A stretch of DNA of 64,000 nucleotides from Vibrio maritimus (GTDB taxonomy: Bacteria; Pseudomonadota; Gammaproteobacteria; Enterobacterales; Vibrionaceae). A program made the position numbers and the translations under genes. The notes under the pieces were generated by a model. The model had not been told where the DNA came from and ran no database searches. It worked only from the letters and a program-made list of their open reading frames with translations. The stretch covers positions 124,001 through 188,000 of the forward strand of contig JYJJ01000002.1 of assembly GCA_003263775.1 (NCBI GenBank), read 5' to 3'. Every line of letters begins with the position of its first letter. Within the stretch, counting starts at the first letter, position 1. This document shows positions 59,997 to 64,000 of this stretch, piece after piece.

Positions 59997-61419
59997 TTGT
60001 TTGAGCGTTCCAATGAATAGCTGTAATCGACCACTTGGCGATAATAGGCCTTCTCAAACTGTGTTAACGGTGATTCCACTGGCTTGCTGGTGTTCGCTTT
60101 CTTTGGATGGTAGTCAGTGACAAATTGGACAAACAAACTTTCACGTTCACCTTTGCTGCCAAGACCAAACCCCATCATGTTATAGGTGCCAAACAGAGAG
60201 CCACTTTTTGCCACGAGCGCGCCTTTTATCGGTGCCTTACGCATACTTGAACGATACTTTAATGTGCCGTTGTTACCGGACACGGGCATGAGTCGAGCGA
60301 GCTTGAGCGCGCTGTCGTTGCTGTGAATATAACTCAGTACTTCACGCATTTGACTGGCGGTGACGCGGTTGTTACGGGACAGCCCAGAGCCATCTTCCAA
60401 CACCGCGAGATCAAGGTTGATTCCAGCCTTTTGCTTAACAATGGCCTTTATCGCTTCGGTGCCATTAATAAAGGAACCCGGCTCGTTAAAATAGTTGGCC
60501 CCAGAGTTTTAGTGATGTTATCAGCATACAGGTTATTCGAGTCTTGTAGCATCACAGCAAGCAAGTCATTGAGCGGCCGTGAGCGCTGAACAAACAGCGG
60601 CTTGTGTCCCTTGATGTTTGGCGCACCCACTTTGACATCACCGGATAAAGTCACACCGATACGCTGAAGCTCTGATTTGATGACATCGACGGTAAATTGC
60701 TCAGGCGACGAAACAGCAAACTTGAGCGGTATTGGCGACTTTCGCTCGACCGCGCAGCCACTTAGCGAGTATTGATTGTTAGGGTTCACTTCAAGTTGCA
60801 GATCGCAATGGCTCTGCTTTTGGTAGTCCTTTGAGACGCTCTTTGCAGAAGTGGATGCACTGATAGGTTGATGTGAAGGCACATTGATGCGCGTCGTACC
60901 ATTTTTATTGGTGTATAGCGCGCCTTGAACACAGTTGCCATCAAGCGTAATCGCAGAGGCCGGTGCACTATAGCAAACACCAAGAATATCCCAAGGCCAG
61001 CCAACACCGCGCTGGTAACCTGTAAACACGCTGTCATCCAACCAAATATTGTTAAACCGAGATCCTACCTCTGACTTGGCCTGTTTTAGCATCGTTGTGA
61101 GTGAAGCTCGGCTAAACGTAGGGTCACCAGAGTATTTGATAATGAGGTCATTACCTGAAGTATAGAGTGTCGTCTCAAAGCGAAAGCTATCAGGCAGTGC
61201 CAGTTTGGCGGCCAAGGCTGTCACGACTTTTAGTGTGCTAGCTGGGGGAAAAAATTGCTCAGTATTGTACTCAACTAGTGCCTGCTGCGGAGCCGATAGA
61301 GGCGCGATGAGCTGCGCACTGCGGCTTCCATAAGGGAGATGTTTGGTGGCATCGGCACCATCTGCAAACGTCGCAGTGGAGAAAATAAGTAAACAGGTGA
61401 GCGAGAGTTTGGCTGTCAT
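59981..61419 (-). CDS. dacB: D-alanyl-D-alanine carboxypeptidase/endopeptidase DacB (PBP4), frameshifted
   Basis: Periplasmic penicillin-binding protein, about 479 residues after repair (E. coli 477). Signal peptide ends FADGADA. SxxK is in PPASTLKVV, SxN in DSNNLYADNI, KTG-like in VAKSGSLFGTYN. The frame breaks near 60500: minus-strand CTGGGGCCAAC should have five G (TLGANYFNEPGSF), one G missing. Divergent from greA, as in E. coli. Confidence 0.9.
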
Positions 61420-61841
61420 AGCGAATTCATCAGGATGGGCTTAATTTTTAATGTAGGCTAACAACCTATTAAGTCGAGATAAAGCGTTAAATTTTCGCAA
61501 AAAGTCGCTTCGAATAGTCTTTGTTCGATACAGCGAAATGGACGCAAGGTCGCTCACACTTTCATACTATCGTCAGCGTGGTTTACCTTGCGAAATCAAA
61601 GCCAACTAGGCTATATTGTTGCGTTGCTCAAATAGAACAACTCTGATTGCTATCAGAAAGAGCACCACAGCCAGTGCCAGCAATAAGTGCTTCCTTATTG
61701 CCTCAGTATCCGAATCACAGTGATTTGTATCCGCGGATTGATTACACTAGGCTTAATCCAGTTTATTTTTCAAATTGTACTCAGGCCTGCTTGAGTAGGG
61801 TTTTATTGTCCAAAGGATGCTTTGGAAAAGAGGTTGTTATA
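61420..61841 (+). promoter_or_regulatory. dacB-greA divergent region and greA leader
   Basis: No gene seen. GCAATAAG (61680) pairs with CTTATTGC (61694). Closer to greA, CCTGC-TTGA-GTAGG at 61787-61800 with T residues after it looks like a weak attenuator. In E. coli the greA leader yields the small RNA GraL; a similar RNA is possible here. V. cholerae has ompU between dacB and greA (from memory); it is absent here. Confidence 0.4.
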
Positions 61842-62315
61842 ATGGAAAAGGTTCCAATGACTGTACGTGGCGAACAGCAGCTACGTGAAGAGCTAGATCG
61901 TCTACTTAAACTTCGTCCACAGATTTCTGAAGCAATTGCAGAAGCTCGTGAACTTGGTGACCTAAAAGAGAACGCAGAGTACCACGCGGCTCGTGAAGAG
62001 CAGGGCATCTGTGAAGCGCAAATTCGTGATATCGAGTACAAGCTATCTGTCGCGCAAGTAATTGACGTGACTAAGCTAGACAACTCGGGCAAGATCATCT
62101 TTGGCTCTACGGTAACTCTCATTGATATCGATACGGATGCTGAGCAGACTTACCAAATCGTGGGTGATGACGAAGCGGATATTAAATCTGGCCGTATCTC
62201 AGTAAGCTCACCAATCGCTCGTGGCCTTATCGGTAAAATGGAAGGTGACGAAGTGACTATCGTGACCCCTGGCGGTCAAAAAGACTTCGAAATCGACAAG
62301 GTTGCTTACGTTTAA
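61842..62315 (+). CDS. greA: transcription elongation factor GreA
   Basis: Rescues backtracked RNA polymerase by stimulating transcript cleavage. 157 residues: N-terminal coiled coil with [21 protein letters not shown] (acidic tip) and C-terminal FKBP-like domain ([16 protein letters not shown]). I start at ATG 61842 ([12 protein letters not shown]), matching E. coli MQAIPMTLRG, not at the upstream 61647 frame. GAGG precedes it. Confidence 0.95.
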   Translation: MEKVPMTVRGEQQLREELDRLLKLRPQISEAIAEARELGDLKENAEYHAAREEQGICEAQIRDIEYKLSVAQVIDVTKLDNSGKIIFGSTVTLIDIDTDAEQTYQIVGDDEADIKSGRISVSSPIARGLIGKMEGDEVTIVTPGGQKDFEIDKVAYV

Positions 62316-62330
62316 GCAATGTTGTTGAGA

Positions 62331-62359
62331 AAAAAGTCGCCCAATTGGCGGCTTTTTTT
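62331..62359 (+). terminator. greA terminator
   Basis: AAAAAGTCGCC pairs with GGCGGCTTTTT (one G-T pair) followed by T residues, right after greA. Confidence 0.88.
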
Positions 62360-62415
62360 GTGCCTGCAGTCTGAGTTGTTGTCTTCGTTTTGCTAGCGCT
62401 GGTTGTCAGAAAAAT

Positions 62416-62441
62416 GAAAAGGCCGCCTAAGCGACCTTTTC
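62416..62441 (-). terminator. yhbY terminator
   Basis: On the minus strand AAAAGGTCGC-TTAG-GCGGCCTTTTC, downstream of yhbY. Confidence 0.8.
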
Positions 62442-62485
62442 CACTTTGAAACAAATTGTTTCTATAAAACCAACTACTCGGCAAA

Positions 62486-62782
62486 TTACTTGCGTGGCAG
62501 TTCGATTTTCTTTTGCTCTGACTGACGGTAAAGAACAAGAGTCTTACCGATAACCTGAACTTTCTCTGCTTTTGTTTCGCGCACAATAGCGTCGATAATC
62601 AGCAGTTTAGTTTCACGGTCTTCTGACGCCACTTTCACTTTAATCAGTTCGTGGTGGTCAAGAGCGATTTCGATTTCCGCTAGTACAGCCTCTGTTAGTC
62701 CATTTGCGCCCATAAGCACAACGGGTTTCAGTGCGTGTGCTAGGCCTTTTAGGTGCTGTTTTTGTTTGGTGCTTAGGTTCAT
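62486..62782 (-). CDS. yhbY: YhbY, CRM-domain ribosome assembly protein
   Basis: 98 residues, RNA-binding CRM domain that associates with 50S precursors. MNLSTKQKQHLKGLAHALKP and the GANGLTE loop (GxxG) are nearly identical to E. coli. I start at ATG 62782; the upstream extension to 62836 is non-coding. Divergent from rlmE, as in E. coli. Confidence 0.95.
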   Translation of the reverse strand: MNLSTKQKQHLKGLAHALKPVVLMGANGLTEAVLAEIEIALDHHELIKVKVASEDRETKLLIIDAIVRETKAEKVQVIGKTLVLYRQSEQKKIELPRK

Positions 62783-62892
62783 AACGCGGCCAAATTTATT
62801 TACTATTAGGGTTGAAAAGTCGTATTTTAACGCCATCTAATGACGAAGACTATACTTTATTCTAAGGCATGCCTTATTGAGTTGGAAATTGA

Positions 62893-63522
62893 ATGAGTAA
62901 GCAAAAACATTCGGCCAGTTCGGGTCGTTGGCTAAAAGAGCATTTTGATGATAAATATGCCAATGAGGCCAGAAGAAAAGGCTATCGTTCACGTGCTATC
63001 TTTAAGATTGAAGAGATTCAAAACAAGGATAAGCTACTGAAACCTGGGATGACTGTGGTTGACCTTGGTGCTGCTCCTGGTGGGTGGTCTCAGTACGCTG
63101 CCAAAGTCGTTGGCGACGAGGGACAAGTGATTGCTTGTGACTTGCTGCCGATGGATCCTATCTCTGGTGTAAGCTTTCTTCAGGGCGATTTTCGTGAAGA
63201 AGCGGTGCTTGATGCACTACTAGAAAGAATCCAACCGGATATGGTCGACGTAGTAATGTCTGATATGGCTCCTAACATGGCAGGTAACTTATCTGTCGAT
63301 CAGCCTAGAGCTATGTATCTTGTTGAACTAGCATTAGATATGTGTCATCAAACTTTAGCCCCTGGCGGCAGTTTCGTAGTGAAAGTGTTCCAAGGTGAAG
63401 GATTTGATGAATACGTAAAACAGGTGCGTGAAGCCTTCAAAGTGGTGAAGATTCGCAAGCCGGACTCATCTAGAGCTCGCTCTCGTGAGGTGTTTATTGT
63501 AGCTAATGGCTTCAAAGGCTGA
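62893..63522 (+). CDS. rlmE: 23S rRNA 2'-O-ribose U2552 methyltransferase RlmE
   Basis: Also called RrmJ or FtsJ; a heat-shock gene product that modifies 23S rRNA. 209 residues. SAM loop [13 protein letters not shown]; the catalytic K-D-K set is visible in [17 protein letters not shown] and [10 protein letters not shown]. The stop is about 100 bases before ftsH; the two form an operon in E. coli. Confidence 0.95.
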   Translation: MSKQKHSASSGRWLKEHFDDKYANEARRKGYRSRAIFKIEEIQNKDKLLKPGMTVVDLGAAPGGWSQYAAKVVGDEGQVIACDLLPMDPISGVSFLQGDFREEAVLDALLERIQPDMVDVVMSDMAPNMAGNLSVDQPRAMYLVELALDMCHQTLAPGGSFVVKVFQGEGFDEYVKQVREAFKVVKIRKPDSSRARSREVFIVANGFKG

Positions 63523-63619
63523 ACATTAGTTTACAAAGACAAAATTAACAATGTAGCTACAGCCTAAAAACTGTAGTACCCTACCTTTAATTACAATTAG
63601 TTATCGAGAGGCTGACACC

Positions 63620-64000
63620 TTGAGTGACATGGCAAAGAATTTAATTTTGTGGTTAGTCATCGCCGTTGTGTTGATGTCGGTATTCCAAAGCTTCGGACCG
63701 GGGGAAAGTAACGGTCGAGCGGTAGATTACACCACGTTCGTACAGGAAGTTGGCAATGGCCAGATTCAGGAAGCTCAATTCAAAGACAGCGAGATAACCT
63801 TTACTCGTCGTGGTGGTGGCAGTCGCTTTGTGACTTACATGCCAGTTTATGATCAAAAACTTCTTGATGACCTAATTAACCAAAACGTGAAAGTTTCGGG
63901 TACTCCACCGGAAGAGCAGAGCCTGCTTGGCACTATCTTCATCTCGTGGTTCCCAATGATTCTTCTTATCGGTGTCTGGATCTTCTTTATGCGCCAGATG
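63620..64000 (+). CDS. ftsH: ATP-dependent zinc metalloprotease FtsH, 3'-truncated
   Basis: Membrane AAA+ protease; only the first 127 residues are in the window. Two membrane helices (NLILWLVIAVVLMSVFQSF and SWFPMILLIGVWIFFM) flank the periplasmic domain, very like E. coli. I place the start at TTG 63620 (LSDMAKN) eight bases after AGAGG; ATG 63629 is the alternative. Confidence 0.93.
   Translation, partial: MSDMAKNLILWLVIAVVLMSVFQSFGPGESNGRAVDYTTFVQEVGNGQIQEAQFKDSEITFTRRGGGSRFVTYMPVYDQKLLDDLINQNVKVSGTPPEEQSLLGTIFISWFPMILLIGVWIFFMRQM

Overview
The window is ordinary gammaproteobacterial chromosome and almost certainly Vibrio. The Vibrio signs are vpsR directly after lysS, hlyU and nhaR beside rpsT, a complete TonB2-type transport locus (DUF3450 protein, TtpC, ExbB2, ExbD2, TonB2, TPR protein), leuO, nptA and a CBS-less mgtE. 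I see no rRNA, tRNA, CRISPR array, prophage or insertion sequence. The first gene (RND pump) is cut at the left edge and the last (ftsH) at the right edge.

Layout. 1-7.3 kb: RND efflux permease, PAP2 phosphatase plus MJ1255-type glycosyltransferase pair, leuO, acyl-CoA ligase. 7.3-13.4 kb: M23 endopeptidase divergent from tyrS, grcA divergent from nfo with FNR-type boxes between them, ung, hemerythrin-like protein. 13.4-18.8 kb: TonB2 operon on the minus strand, then a DUF3545 gene. 19.5-25.6 kb: Na+/alanine symporter, yaaA, srmB, trmN6, brnQ. 25.6-34.2 kb: fldB facing away from xerD-dsbC-recJ-prfB-lysS, the E. coli order, with vpsR after lysS. 34.5-43.3 kb: a DUF1127 protein, tas, a DUF6482-like protein, mutH, then rppH-ptsP-TSUP-lgt-thyA. 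43.3-48.3 kb: short-chain dehydrogenase, glycine-zipper protein, Slp lipoprotein, nptA, nhaR, hlyU. 48.4-56.6 kb: rpsT divergent from murJ-ribF-ileS-lspA-fkpB-ispH. 56.7-64 kb: a 12-copy heptanucleotide repeat, a large lipoprotein, mgtE with an unusual leader, dacB divergent from greA, yhbY, and rlmE-ftsH.

Most genes are core housekeeping: translation (tyrS, prfB, lysS, ileS, rpsT, rlmE, trmN6), cell envelope (murJ, lgt, lspA, dacB, M23), DNA repair and recombination (ung, nfo, mutH, recJ, xerD), and redox or stress (dsbC, fldB, grcA, yaaA).

A striking technical feature is that sixteen genes are broken by single-base shifts. I count twenty, and all of them are missing-base events, mostly at short runs of one base. 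They hit genes that are essential elsewhere (lysS, murJ, ribF), so sequencing or assembly error is the best explanation. The prfB shift at 30053 is different: it is the genuine programmed +1 frameshift of release factor 2. The most interesting non-coding candidate is the mgtE leader (58742-58924). There a 14-codon upstream ORF with a Pro-Pro pair runs into the 5' arm of a perfect 14-bp inverted repeat, a layout that suggests translation-controlled attenuation of a Mg2+ transporter.
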